Of a stretch of 64,000 bases of DNA, positions 45,961 to 57,364 are shown one piece after another. The notes beneath the pieces are model-generated. The model made no database searches. It worked only from the letters and a program-made list of their open reading frames with translations, and was not told the DNA's origin. This stretch comes from Megaleporinus macrocephalus (taxonomy: Eukaryota; Chordata; Actinopteri; Characiformes; Anostomidae), in NCBI GenBank assembly GCA_021613375.1, contig CM038716.1:13265274-13329273 (forward strand), read 5' to 3'. Numbering within the stretch: the stretch's first letter is position 1; every line of letters begins with the position of its first letter. Made by a program: the position numbers and the translations under genes.

Positions 45961-46785
45961 TTACGAAACCTTGAGAATGACTATTTAAAAAGCATTAGAA
46001 GATTTTTTGGATTTTGCTCAACACCCATATGGACTGCATGGCCTGTGGAGTGACTGATACTTGACATAGAAACATTGTTTACTCATAACACATACTTTTA
46101 TTCCAAGATAAAAAGAAAGAAACCCTCGGGTTCCATTATATAAGCAATTTAAAAGCATTGTTATGAAGTTACGGCTGATGTTTACACTGAAAATAACGAG
46201 TCCAGGCTCTTTGTAGCCTGTTTGATGAATCTCATTACAGACGACTCAAAGGAAGAAGAACTTTGACATTTACCTCCATTAGAATCGTAGTCTGTCAGCC
46301 CGAGTTCGTGAAGCCGGCTGTTGTTTGGCACATTCGTAATTTGTTATGGCTGCACATTTTTAGTTCTCCGCAACATACAGTATATGTCTTCGCTGCGTTT
46401 CCAGCGAGAGCACGTCAAAACACATCTCACGTTGCTGGTTCTCTGCGAGGGAAATGAGCGTTGAGGGCGTTATGAATATGGATGTGCGTAGGGTTATTGT
46501 CTCCGACTGTCAGAGTGGGTTTTCTTTCATTCGGAGGGACAAAAGTTCTTCTTATTTATTCCTTCGCCGTCTGAAGTGTCTCCTTCCATTTGGGTTTCAC
46601 CTTCCTAGCCTGATGTGTTTTTCTCAGCCGGCCCGGTGTCTCTTAATTGCTGCTTTTTGAGGAGCTCGGCCTGAATATCAATACGCTGTGTTTTTACCTC
46701 CTGTTGCTGAAACTCAGGTTTAGGCAGATGATTCTGCTCTTACAGATATCTTTCCTTTAAATGATCTGATTTGTGTTCCTAGTAC
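45961..46785. other. Single-copy spacer
   Basis: No gene is supported. The short plus frames at 46263-46660 have no recognisable domain. The stretch from 46200 to 46700 is not repeated and is less AT-rich than its surroundings. Confidence 0.35.
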
Positions 46786-47735
46786 CGGCGTTAAAGTGTT
46801 CTTACTGGGTTTAGCTGAAGTTCTAAGCTGATCTTTATGTTTTTACTGGGTTTTAACTGAAGTTCTGAGCTGATCTTTATGTTCTTATTGGGTTTAGCTA
46901 AAGTTCTGATCTGATCTTTATGTTCTTACTGGGTTTTAGCTGAAGTTCTGAGCTGATCTTTATGTTCTTACTGGGTTTTAGCTGAAGTTCTGAGCTGATC
47001 TTTGTTCTTACTGGGTTTTAGCTGAAGTTCTGAACTGATATTTATGTTCTTACTGGGTTTTAGCTGAAGTTCTGAGCTAATCTTTGTTCTTACTGGGTTT
47101 TAGCTGAAGTTCTGAGCTAATCTTTGTTCTTACTGGGTTTTAGCTGAAGTTCTGAGCTGATCTTTATTTTCTTACTGGGTTTTAGCTGAAGTTCTGAACT
47201 GGTATATGTTCTTACTGGGTTTTAGCTGAAGTTCTGAGCTGATCTTTATGTTCTTACTGGGTTTTAGCTGGAGTTCTGAGCTGATCTTTATGTTCTTACT
47301 GGGTTTAGCTGAAGTTCTGAGCTGATCTTTATGTTCTTACTGGGTTTTAGCTGAAGTTCTGAACTGGTCTATGTTCTTAATGGGTTTTAGCTGAAGTTCT
47401 GAACTGATCTTTATGTTCTTACTGGGTTTTAAGTGAAGTTCTGGGCTGATCTTTATGTTCTTACTGGGTTTAGCTAAAGTTCTGAGCTGATCTTTATGTT
47501 CTTACTGGGTTTTACGGAAGTTCTGAGCTGATCTTTATGTTCTTACTGGGTTTGAGCTGAAGTTCTGAGCTGATCTTTGTTCTTACTGGGTTTAGCTGAA
47601 GTTCTGAACTGATCTTTTTTTTCTTACCGGGTTTAGCTGAAGTTCTGAACTGATCTTTTTTTTCTTACCGGGTTTGAGCTGAAGTTCTGAGCTGATCTTT
47701 ATGTTCTTACAGGGTTTAGCTGAAGTTCTCAGGTG
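46786..47735. repeat. 42-bp minisatellite (about 22 units)
   Basis: TTCTGAGCTGATCTTTATGT followed by TCTTACTGGGTTTTAGCTGA recurs at about 38-43 bp. Variants lose the TTATG (TGATCTTTGTTC), shorten TTTTAG to TTTAG, or read GAACTGGTCTATG. A minus frame at 47592-47783 is an artefact. Confidence 0.95.
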
Positions 47736-47814
47736 ATAGTCCATAAAATCAAATACTAAATTTGTATTGTAAATAAATAACAAGCCAACAAGACAATGTA
47801 GTATATACAGTTGC

Positions 47815-48440
47815 GACTTTGCAAGTTCTCCAACTTAGAAATCATTGAGGGGTCTGAAATTTCCATCTTAGGTTCATGTTCACTGTGAGAGACATAATAA
47901 AAATTTGTTTTTTAAAAATCCAGAAATCACAATGTATAATTTTTTAATAATTTATTTGTGTGCTAAGTATAAATAAATATTTGAACAACTGCCAATCAGC
48001 AACAATTCTGGCCCTCAAACAGTCCGCCTCTAAAAAGTCTGAGCCAGTCTCCAGACCTAAACCCTATAGAAAATCTTTGGAGGGAGCTCAAACTCAGTGT
48101 TTCGCAGTGACAGCCCAGAAACCTGGCTGATCTGGAGAAGATCTGTGGAGTAATGGACCAGAATCCCTGCTGCAGTGCAGACCTGGAGAAAAACAACGGG
48201 AAACGTTTGACCTCTGTAACTGCTAACAAAGACTACTGTACCAAATATTAACACTGATTTTCACAGGTGTTCAAATACTTATTTACAGCAGTAACACACA
48301 AATAAATTATAAAAAAAATCATACCTTGTGATTTAAGGATTTATTTTTTTAGATGATGTCTCTTACAGTGGACATGCTGAAGACAATTTCAGACCCCTCC
48401 ATGATTTCTAAGTGGGAGAACTTGCAATGTTTGTATTAAA
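47815..48440 (+). mobile_element. Tc1-like transposon with internal deletion
   Basis: Terminal inverted repeats of about 77 bp are visible: the left has TTTGCAAGTTCTCCAACTTA and AGGGGTCTGAAATTT; the right has AAATTTCAGACCCCT-type and AAGTGGGAGAACTTGCAATG in reverse complement. GTGAGAGACAT and ATGTCTCTTACAGTG mark their inner ends. Between them only the 3' part of a transposase survives. Confidence 0.85.
47990..48251 (+). pseudogene. Tc1-like transposase C-terminal remnant
   Basis: One frame reads QSPDLNPIENLWRELK from 48045, the hallmark block of Tc1-type DDE transposases that carries the last catalytic acidic residue (E of IENLW). It then meets a stop at 48108-48110, continues in the same frame through NLADLEKICGVMDQNPCC and ends naturally with KDYCTKY and a stop at 48249-48251. 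The catalytic core upstream is deleted, so it is dead even without the internal stop. The proper C terminus followed by GTTCAAATACTTATTTAC fits the family. Confidence 0.9.
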
Positions 48441-48489
48441 GTCTGTTTTTGTATAGAGGCTTATTTTACATATAGTTCTATTATCAGTA

Positions 48490-48825
48490 ATTCTCAGTCC
48501 TCTGTCTAAATCTCCTGGTACGACCACCAATCCAAGTTAAGGATGTTATTGGACTAATTGGTTGTTAGGACACTCTTGATCAATTGTGATGCACAGCTGA
48601 AAAACATTCTACTAATAAGTGAGTATAAAAGGGAGAACAACATTCTAGGTTAGTTTAGTATCTGAAGATCAGCAGTTGATGGCTTGCTGACCGACTCACA
48701 ATGACCAGAAAGAAACAACTTTCTTTAGAGACCCGTCAGTCCATTGTTGTGTTAAGGAAGAAGATACTCCATTAAAACAAGAACATTTCACTGTGATCCC
48801 AAACTTTTGAGCAGTAGTGTATATA
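48490..48825 (+). mobile_element. Second Tc1-like derivative with N-terminal gene fragment
   Basis: The right end reads in reverse complement TATACACTACTGCTCAAAAG then TTTGGGATCAC, a Tc1-like terminal repeat related to the 24/25-bp minisatellite monomer (ACTACCAGTCAAA). The upstream 48490-48700 fits an untranslated leader. No clear left terminal repeat is found, so the left limit is approximate. Confidence 0.65.
48701..48775 (+). pseudogene. Tc1-like transposase N-terminal remnant (24 codons)
   Basis: ATG at 48701 opens MTRKKQLSLETRQSIVVLRK then KILH and a stop. This resembles the start of Tc1-type transposases, where a short basic lead is followed by the first helix of the helix-turn-helix (ETRxxIVxLRK). 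The frame stops a few bases before the terminal repeat, so everything after the first helix was deleted. Such a derivative can only be moved in trans. Confidence 0.75.
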
Positions 48826-48912
48826 CATCTATATCACTGTCCAAACACTGTCCAATAAAAATGCTCCAAAATGGCTGTTTTTAGTTTTCATTGGACAGCA
48901 GTGATATATATA
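48826..48912. mobile_element. Small palindromic MITE (CTGTCCAA family)
   Basis: TATATCACTGTCCAA on the left (CACTGTCCAA is doubled) and TTGGACAGCAGTGATATATA on the right are inverted partners. The centre holds AATGCTCCAAAATGGC, the word shared with the 23-kb MITE. Confidence 0.7.
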
Positions 48913-49400
48913 AGCTTGATTTTCATTTTCTAGGCTGTATAAGAACGTCCTGCACTTTGGAGAATCCTTCTACAGTGTAGAAGCAGAGAAATCCATAGCC
49001 TAGACTTTGGAACCCAGCCTATAGCTGTTTGGAGGCTGATGTTCTGTTGAGACTTCAGTTAAATGTTCTTTGAATTTTTCTGATCTTTAAAGATTGAATC
49101 ACTGCTTTGACTGGAAACTGAATGAAAGAAAATGTTGAACAACCTTTGGATTTGAGTAGATCTTTCAAATGGCATGTTAAGGTGGTGCATAAGTCCAAGC
49201 AGTTGGATTTCCACACTGAAGCTTATTCTTCAATTGCACTCCAGCACCACTTCTTTGTAGGACCATAAATTTAGACCCTGGTTTTTGGGGTCTATGGGTG
49301 GTCTAAGGGTTTCTATGGTCAAAATAATGCAGGCCTTACCCGTTGACCTTATACCCTGATACCTTGAACACTGATACTGTTTATGCATTGAACACACTTC
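48913..49400. other. Spacer without gene
   Basis: No repeat match or supported frame is seen. Confidence 0.35.
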
Positions 49401-49865
49401 TGCATTCTATTGCTGTGGTCTAAAACTGGGGTGCCCTCAGTCAGGATGTGGTTTACACAGATAACTAAGTTTTTAACTTCGGAGAAACATTTGATTTGCA
49501 CCATAACTCAGGAAAATTCTGGAAGATCTTGTCTCCTCTGGACGTGTATTTGGAAATTTAAGCCTACTTATCACATGACTTATTTATTTGCCTCTATGAT
49601 CCCTTGTTTGTAATTCCATATGCCCTGTCCAGTTGCTGTATATATTATTAACTATACGGTGTGGCCTGATATGTATTGTTTATTTAAAAAAATATATATA
49701 TATATTTTATTATTATTTATTTATTTATTTTTAATTTTTTTTATTATTATTATTTTAGTATATTTATTCATTTTTTCCTTTTTATTCTATTTTATATGTT
49801 ATATATATGTATCCCTGGAAAAATCCAATAAAAAGATGAATTAAAATAAATTAAAAAATAAATAA
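49401..49865 (+). other. Possible retroelement 3' end with A-rich tail
   Basis: A short plus frame ends near 49613 and is followed by a T/A-rich stretch and then CCAATAAAAAGATGAATTAA with AATAAA words and an A-rich tail to about 49868. This layout resembles the 3' end of a LINE copy. The translated part shows no block I can assign, so it may equally be simple AT-rich DNA. Confidence 0.25.
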
Positions 49866-50889
49866 ATAATGCAGACCTTGAACCGTGTGATTTTATTGGC
49901 TCGCAAATATGTTTTCAACACGTTTTGTGTTCCATGACTGCCAAATATAGGACGCCATGCCGGCTAACGGGCTTTGTCCATCAGCGGGACACCTGTCATT
50001 AAGCCTGGCTGTTTACCGCAGTATCGGCAGTGGGCGTTGAGAGTGTTAATGGGCGTTTGTCCCCTAATCTGAAGGTGAAATGGCTCTTATGTGCCCCTGC
50101 ATAAATTCCGGCCTCAACAGGCCCCCGGTAGCACATTAATGCCCAAACCGCTAGCTTGAATAACGAGCTGTCAGCCGGAAAGCTCAGCCTCAGTCTGGCC
50201 GCTCTGTTGCGTGTCACTCGTTAAATATGATCAGTGCTTCCTCTTCCTCTCTCCGAGCTTCAACCTGTTTGCTCTTCTCTCGGGACGTGATGGGTGTATG
50301 CAAAACCCGGGAAGCTTTTCCAATCGGATAACCTTTAGCACTGAGTAAGCTGTCTGGTTTGAGTCGGAGCACAAGCGAGCGGTGAGGAATTGTGCTGACG
50401 CCGTGCGGCGTGGAACGCGGATGCTGATATTAAGCCTTTCTCGTCGTGAGATTGTCAGGATGTGCAGTTGGGGAAGTAAATATTCAGCACGTCAACAGTT
50501 CCTTTAATAAACATACTCCCACTGCAGCTTCTCGCATCAGCTTGAAACCAGAGCTTAGTATCAAATTCGATCCAACTAAAGATGGACTAAAGAAGTAAGA
50601 ACATTCTGATCTATAAACCAAGAAATAAAACACTCAACCGGCTGATTGGCTCTCCTACCTGTGAGGTTTGTAGGCACTTCAAGAGCTCTTCTTAGATCTT
50701 TGCACAAGGTGGTTGAGGAGCACAGCAATGTATGCACAGTTTGGTTCCAACGGAGAACAGCATTGGCTTCCATTCACAATCACCCCAGAAGACTCCATTA
50801 CTGAAAAAAGCTTGAAGCTACAGAACATTTGGAAAAGCCTGTAGATTACAGAGAGAAGGTAGCATGAAGACAACCTGCCCAGTGTTTGG
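49866..50889. other. Single-copy, CpG-containing island
   Basis: Bases 49890-50480 are not repeated in the window, have balanced base composition and contain CTGTCATTAAGC, GTGTTAATGGG and CACATTAATGCCC. No open frame is convincing. This is one of the better candidates for conserved noncoding DNA. From 50570 to 50889 the sequence runs up to the minisatellite without a visible boundary repeat. Confidence 0.4.
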
Positions 50890-53165
50890 TACACTACCAG
50901 TCAAACGTTTTAGATACACTACCAGTCAAACGTTTTAGATACACTACCAGTCAAACGTTTTAGATGCACTACCAGTCAAACGTTTTAGATACACTACCAG
51001 TTAAACGTTTTAGATACACTACCAGCCAAACGTTTTAGTACACTACCAGTCAAACGTTTTAGATACACTACCAGTCAAACGTTTTAGATACACTACCAGC
51101 CAAACGTTTTAGATACACTACCAGTCAAACGTTTTGGATACACTACCAGCCAAACGTTTTAGATACACTACCAGTCAAACGTTTTAGATACACTACCAGT
51201 CAAACGTTTTGGATACACTACCAGCCAAACGTTTTAGATACACTACCAGTCAAACGTTTTAGATACACTACCAGTCAAACGTTTTAGATACACTACCAGT
51301 CAAACGTTTTGGATACACTACCAGTCAAACGTTTTGGATACACTACCAGCCAAACGTTTAAAACACTACCAGTCAAACATTTTAGATACACTACCAGACA
51401 AACGTTTTAGTACACTACCAGTCAAACGTTTTAGATACACTACCAGTCAAACGTTTTGGATACACTACCAGCCAAACGTTTAAAACACTACCAGTCAAAC
51501 ATTTTAGATACACTACCAGCCAAATGTTTAGATACACTACCAGTCAAACGTTTTAGATACACTACCAGCCAAACGTTTTAGTACACTACCAGTCAAACGT
51601 TTTAGATACACTACCAGCCAAACGTTTTAGTACACTACCAGCCAAACGTTTTAGTACACTACCAGTCAAACGTTTTAGATACACTACCAGTCAAACGTTT
51701 TAGATACACTACCAGTCAAACGTTTTAGTACACTACCAGTCAAACGTTTTAGATACACTACCAGCCAAATGTTTTAGATACACTACCAGTCAAACGTTTT
51801 AGATAAACTACCAGTCAAACGTTTTAGATACACTACCAGCCAAACGTTTTAGATACACTACCAGTCAAACGTTTTAGTACACTACCAGTCAAACGTTTTA
51901 GATAAACTACCAGTCAAACGTTTTAGATACACTACCAGCCAAACGTTTTAGATACACTACCAGTCAAACGTTTTAGTACACTACCAGCCAAACGTTTTAG
52001 ATACACTACCAGACAAACGTTTTAGATACACTACCAGTCAAACGTTTTAGATACACTACCAGCCAAACGTTTTAGTACACTACCAGCCAAACGTTTTAGA
52101 TTCACTACCAGTCAAACGTTTTAGATACACTACCAGACAAACGTTTTAGATACACTACCAGTCAAACGTTTTAGTACACTACCAGTCAAACGTTTTAGAT
52201 ACACTACCAGTCAAACGTTTTAGTACACTACCAGCCAAACGTTTTAGATACACTACCAGTCAAACGTTTTAGATACACTACCAGACAAACGTTTTAGATA
52301 CACTACCAGACAAACGTTTTAGATACACTACCAGCCAAACGTTTTAGATACACTACCAGTCAAACGTTTTAGATACACTACCAGCCAAACGTTTTAGTAC
52401 ACTACCAGCCAAACGTTTTAGATACACTACCAGTCAAACGTTTTAGACACACTACCAGACAAACGGTTTAGATACACTACCAGTCAAACGTTTTAGTACA
52501 CTACCAGACAAACGTTTTAGATACACTACCAGCCAAACGTTTTAGTACACTACCAGTCAAACGTTTTAGATACTCTACCAGTCAAACGTTTTAGATACAC
52601 TACCAGCCAAACGTTTTAGATACACTACCAGCCAAACGTTTTAGATACACTACCAGCCAAACGTTTTAGTACACTACCAGTCAAACGTTTTAAAAACACT
52701 ACCAGACAAACGTTTTAGATACACTACCAGTCAAACGTTTTAGATACACTACCAGTCAAACGTTTTAGTACACTACCAGCCAAACGTTTTAGATACACTA
52801 CCAGCCAAACGTTTTAGATACACTACCAGCCAAACGTTTTAGTACACTACCAGTCAAACGTTTTAAAAACACTACCAGACAAACGTTTTAGATACACTAC
52901 CAGTCAAACGTTTTAGATACACTACCAGTCAAACGTTTTAGTACACTACCAGCCAAACGTTTTAGATACACTACCAGACAAACGTTTTAGATACACTACC
53001 AGACAAACGTTTTAGATACACTACCAGTCAAACGTTTTAGATACACTACCAGTCAAACGTTTTAGATACACTACCAGCCAAACGTTTTAGATACACTACC
53101 AGTCAAACGTTTTAGATACACTACCAGTCAAACGTTTTAGATACACTACCAGCCAAACGCTTTAG
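50890..53165. repeat. 24/25-bp minisatellite, array 2 (about 92 units)
   Basis: Same monomer as 1262-5192, with the same T/A/C choice after CCAG and the same GATACAC/GTACAC joint. Local variants absent or rare in array 1 are TTTTGGATAC (51130-51470), GTTTAAAACAC (51357 and 51479) and TTTTAAAAACAC (52690 and 52862), each occurring at least twice at a fixed distance. The CAACACAT marker of array 1 is missing here. The arrays therefore evolved separately after a shared origin. Confidence 0.97.
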
Positions 53166-53184
53166 TACTGACTGGTAGTGTATA
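53166..53184 (-). repeat. Inverted terminal-repeat remnant closing array 2
   Basis: TACTGACTGGTAGTGTATAC is the reverse complement of the monomer start (GTATACACTACCAGTCAGTA). It faces the array, as the second terminal repeat of a Tc1/mariner-type element would. Confidence 0.7.
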
Positions 53185-53931
53185 CATATAAACATATACT
53201 TCTAAGTTATTTTGGAGCATTTCTGTTGGTCTATACACTATAAATGTTTCACACAATGTAAACATCTTCTTCCGTGTTTACTTGATTTCCTAAAAGCTTG
53301 CTGTGATGTCCTGCTTGCTAACAATACCTGCTTCTGCGTCTGAATCGAGCTTTCAGTGGGTGATATTGCAGCCATGAGCCTCATTACTGCCTGTGAAACA
53401 CACTCATTTGCACATGGCTTGGCAGCCAAGAGCAGGTTGCGAGTCGCATCTCCATGCCTGTCTGGTCCAATTAAATAATTCCTGGAAGCCAATGGGAGTT
53501 GACGACTGCCATAATAACCCAAATCGATCTTAAAGCAGTTGAAAATAAGACTTCTGTTCAGCAGTAACCGGTTAATCAGCGCTGCGAGTCCAGAGCAGCT
53601 TTAACTTCAGAAAGGAACCGGACCTGATGGGCCTCATTCCCAACACCTGCTGATTCAGAGACTGGGAGCTCTTTGGGGAAGAATAAAGGTGTGGAGGTCT
53701 GAAGGTCGGAGAACTTAATGGTGCTTCCTGATGGAGGTTTACTGTGATAGCTTTGTAATAGCTTTTAACTCTAATTGGGAAAGATGATTGCAGGTGTTTT
53801 GGGTAATTACAGAGATATGATTTATTTTAGGGAACGGAGGTTTTTTGTTATTTAGTTTTTTTGCTCATGACCTGTAGTCAGTGGGGAACCGTCATGGACC
53901 TCTACGCCCTCTCAGAGGCCCTAAAATATTC

Positions 53932-53932
<1 letters not shown>
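53185..53932. other. MITE trace and single-copy island
   Basis: TTTTGGAGCATTTCTGTTGG at 53211 belongs to the GCTCCAAAATT MITE family. Bases 53240-53560 are not repeated; a 94-codon minus frame there has no recognisable domain. Words such as CCAATTAAATAATTCC and a low level of simple sequence make it a possible conserved noncoding element. Confidence 0.4.

Positions 53933-53969
<37 letters not shown>
53933..53969. repeat. (AC)n microsatellite
   Basis: About 18 AC units. Confidence 0.98.
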
Positions 53970-53973
<4 letters not shown>

Positions 53974-54415
53974 ATTTTATTTTATCTACTTCCAGTTTGA
54001 GAATCAACATCTAAACATTATTAATTATAAAATATAGATAAATAAATTATTTAAACTATTCAGTCTGTGTTGGAGCGTAAGGGGTTAAGTGGAAGCCTGT
54101 GAGTCTGTGTCTCCCCCTATAGGGACTGTGATGCCTCTACAGAATGTTGGTGATTGGTGGTCCCGCTGTTCATGTACAGAGGGGTCCAGGCAGTTCTAAT
54201 TCAGAGCCATACCAATTTCAAATAACAGTAAAACTGACTAATCATATCTTCCCTCTAAGTGGGCGGGGCTTAACTGTATGATCATTTTCGCCCGCTGTGG
54301 TTACGCTAGCTGGAGGCTGAGTCACCCCATGTCCTGCCTCCAAACTGTCAAAACCACGCCCTCTGAAAACTCAAATATTTCAGTATTTCAAATCGCGAGA
54401 GCAAAAAAACATTAA
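53970..54415. other. Spacer without gene
   Basis: Contains AAATTATTTAAAC-type AT-rich DNA and then GTGGGCGGGGCTTAAC near 54260, similar to GAGGCGGGGCTTAAG at 11925 in dispersed repeat B. No frame is supported. Confidence 0.35.
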
Positions 54416-54955
54416 AGCGAGTCGGAGAAAGAATAAGGTGCTGTAATAAAGAGAAGTGGAGGTGAAGAGCGACTGTTGAGGCAGAAATGGAGTCAGAAGT
54501 TAAAGTGTATCAGAGAATAAAGCGAGTCAGAGAATAAAGCGAGTCAGAGAATAAAGCGAGTCGGAGAATAAAGCGAGTCAGAGAATAAAGCGAGTCAGAG
54601 AATAAAGCGAGTCAGAGAATAAAGCGAGTCAGAGAAAGAATAAGGTACTGTAATAAAGAGAAATGGAGGTGAAAAGCAACTGTTGAGGCAGAAACGAGTC
54701 AGAAGTTAAAGTGTATCAGAGAATAAAGCGAGTCAGAGAATAAAGCGAGTCAGAGAATAAAGCGAGTCGGAGAATAAAGCGAGTCAGAGAATAAAGCGAG
54801 TCAGAGAATAAAGCGAGTCAGAGAAAGAATAAGGTAATGTAATAAAGAGAAATGGAGGTGAAAAGCAACTGTTGAGGCAGAAACAAGTCAGAAGTTAAAG
54901 TGTATCAGAGAATAAAGCGAGTTGGAGAATAGAGTCAGAGATTAAAGCGAGTCGG
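54416..54955. repeat. 17-bp minisatellite with higher-order units of about 190-210 bp
   Basis: GCGAGTCAGAGAATAAA repeats in runs of four to eight. Each run is followed by AGAATAAGGT(G/A)(C/A)TGTAAT, AATGGAGGTGAA, ACTGTTGAGGCAGAAA and GAAGTTAAAGTGTATCAG, a segment present three times (AATAAGGT at about 54432, 54641 and 54828). Confidence 0.93.
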
Positions 54956-56085
54956 TTGTCTTGGTGTTTCAGTAGTTGATGGTATGAGATGCTGATACTA
55001 GACTACTTCAGTAAACAGGATACACCACTGAATCAGAACACACGTTAGAGATGATGATGGTCTGGACCTTGACCTGAGGAGATCTCCTCTACCTGGACCT
55101 TACTGACCTCTAATTAAACACTCCTGGACCAGTCTAGCAGATTAGCAGAACTCAGAACTGTCTCTGACTTTACATCTACAAGGTAGACCAGCAAGTAGTA
55201 GGAGTGTCTAATAGAGTGCACAGTGAGTGGACTAAGTGTTTAAACACTCCAGCAGCAGCAGAGAATGACCCACCTCCCTAATAGTATCTGCTCTGTGGTG
55301 GTCCTGTGGGGGTCCTGATCATTAAAGAACAGAATAATAAAGTATACAGAGAATCAGATGAACTACAGTTTGTAAGTGGAGCTCCTGTATGGTCAGTGGA
55401 GCTGATACAGTGGACAGTGTATGTGTATATATATATATATATATAGTCATGATTTGAGCATCCTAGAAAATCGTATACACTTAAATTCATATATAACAGT
55501 AGCTAAGCATTTGAGGGGACGTCTGATGGCACTTATCTGAAGCTTGCAGCTCTCGGTCTTCTTTGACCGTACACACTGACCTTGCTGAGCAGTTTGTTTC
55601 TGTTTCCTGTGATGATCACAGCAGAAAACGTAAACATGGACCTACGACGTCTGGAAATCTTGATTTTAATGTTGTCCAGCGTTTCTCAGCGTAGCCGTTC
55701 CATTTGTGTTAAAGATGACCCTCGTCTTCACTAATGCCTTCTGGGTAGAGAGGAAAATAAAGTGCTTTACCCTTGGATTGGCCAGGCCTGCGCCGAATGC
55801 CTCTCCTGTGAGGATGAGTGCTAGTAAATCGCTGCAGGTTTGTTCCAGTCTCTAAATCACTGGGCACTGTTCACTTCACCCTCGAGCTCAGGTGGAAACC
55901 CGAGCAGTCCTATCGTTCCCTCACTTTTCACTGCTCACTGATCTCGTACAGCTTCTAGGCTGTGTTTATAGCGAGACTCTTGTTCAATGTGATGAAGATA
56001 GTTGCTGTTTTTGTTGCTGATGTATACCTGAAATGTCTAAATGTCTTTGTATATTTTTTTATGTACACAATTATAACATAGACGA
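54956..56085. other. Spacer with a short (TA)n
   Basis: A TA run of about 20 bp lies at 55425-55445. No gene is supported; the 70-codon minus frame at 55278-55490 crosses the TA run. Confidence 0.35.
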
Positions 56086-56089
56086 GGTT

Positions 56090-56785
56090 GGAGATCTGTT
56101 CTGAGAAAGCTCAGCCAGTTTGGAAGCTGTAGGTTGAACCAAACCGTAATAGTTGGGTTTGGCCAAAAATGAATGGGATCCTATGGGAAAAACGAGGGAT
56201 AAATAAATGACAAATAGAGGAGTACAGGTCAGTGTGTCTGTGGATTAGAGTTTGGCGATCTATCCTAAAAGAGTTCAGCCAGTTTGGAGGCTGTAGGTTG
56301 AACCAAACCGTAATAGTTGGGTTTGGCCAAAAATGAATGGGATCCTATGGGAGGAACGAGGGAGGAATAAACGACAAATAGATGAGTGCAGGTCAGTATG
56401 TCTGTGGATTAGAGTTTGGGGATCTACTCTGAGTGAGTACAGCCAGTTTGGAGGCTGTAGATTAAATGAAACCATGATGTTTGGGTGTGACTGAAAATGA
56501 ATAGGATCATATGGGGGTAAAAAGGAGGGATGGAAAAAAACGACAAACAGACAAGTGTGGGTTGAACCAACACTGCAGTTGTGGTCGGGGGTCTGCCCTG
56601 AGAAACGGTGTGTGTAGGTTGAGCAGAAGTTCAGTAGATAGGCGTACACTTTTTCATCCTGTTCATTCTCTATGGGGAAAAATACGGAAAAAAATCCGTA
56701 GTTTTTCGAAATCTGTGTATCTGATCAAAAAGCTGCTTACAAGCTTGAATTACACAATCAGACCAGACAATTTGGGCAAAAAAAG
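56090..56785. repeat. Dispersed repeat with 164-bp tandem units, inverted to 39885-40400
   Basis: CAGCCAGTTTGGAGGCTGTA recurs at 56112, 56276 and 56440, each followed by GTTGAACCAAACCGTAATAG and AAAAATGAATGGGATCCTAT. The last part reads GTTGAGCAGAAGTTCAGTAG, TTCATCCTGTTCATTCTCTA, TGGGGAAAAATACGG and CAGACCAGACAATTTGGGCA, the reverse complements of the 39.9-40.1 kb blocks. The minus frame at 56275-56649 is a by-product of the repeats. Confidence 0.85.
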
Positions 56786-57307
56786 AATAACAATATAGTT
56801 ACAACCATAATAACCAACACTACTACTGTTTGAAACATTCATGTACTGGTTATACTGGTAGGGGATATTATTAAAACCAGTGAACCACCAAAACCATTAA
56901 ACATTTGCCTGCGTTACCATTTCAGGCATTATTATTGGTTGCGTAACGCCAACTTAACCCTTTGATTCACGATTAATAAAGTAAATAATTCTGAAATCAG
57001 GATTTGTGATGATCAGAAACAAGTTGAGGAATTCATGGAAGCTTAAATTGTGAAATTAATTTATTGTAAATATATAAAGAGTAAAATCTCAGTTGAAGGG
57101 TTGAAGTTTGTTTATGTGTTTAGTTTTGATTGATTCTTGTTTTTAGTGTTTGAATCGATTGATCAATGTATAAAGTTTACAGTAATAAAATCAGACATTC
57201 AGTTATTAATATCTGGTGTGTTGACCAGCCTGTGGTCAGTGTGGGTTCTACATGATCTGGAGAAGTACTAGAAAGTTAAAGTGTTCATCTCTCATTGGTT
57301 TTAACCC
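56786..57307. other. AT-rich spacer
   Basis: No gene or repeat match is seen. Confidence 0.35.
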
Positions 57308-57318
57308 CTCTCTCTCTG

Positions 57319-57355
<37 letters not shown>

Positions 57356-57364
57356 AGGTAAGTG
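57308..57364 (+). promoter_or_regulatory. Strong splice-like junction: (TC)n CAG|GTAAGTG
   Basis: An almost pure (TC)n pyrimidine tract of about 45 bp is followed by TACAG ending at 57357, then directly GTAAGTG. The left half is a near-ideal 3' splice acceptor and the right half a near-ideal 5' donor, meeting at AG|GT. This is the form of a recursive (ratchet) splice site in long introns. Alternatively, it is the acceptor of a last coding exon: reading from 57360 gives KCADPNLPVYLS and then TGA. A (TC)n microsatellite that happens to precede CAGGTAAG is the null view. Confidence 0.4.
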
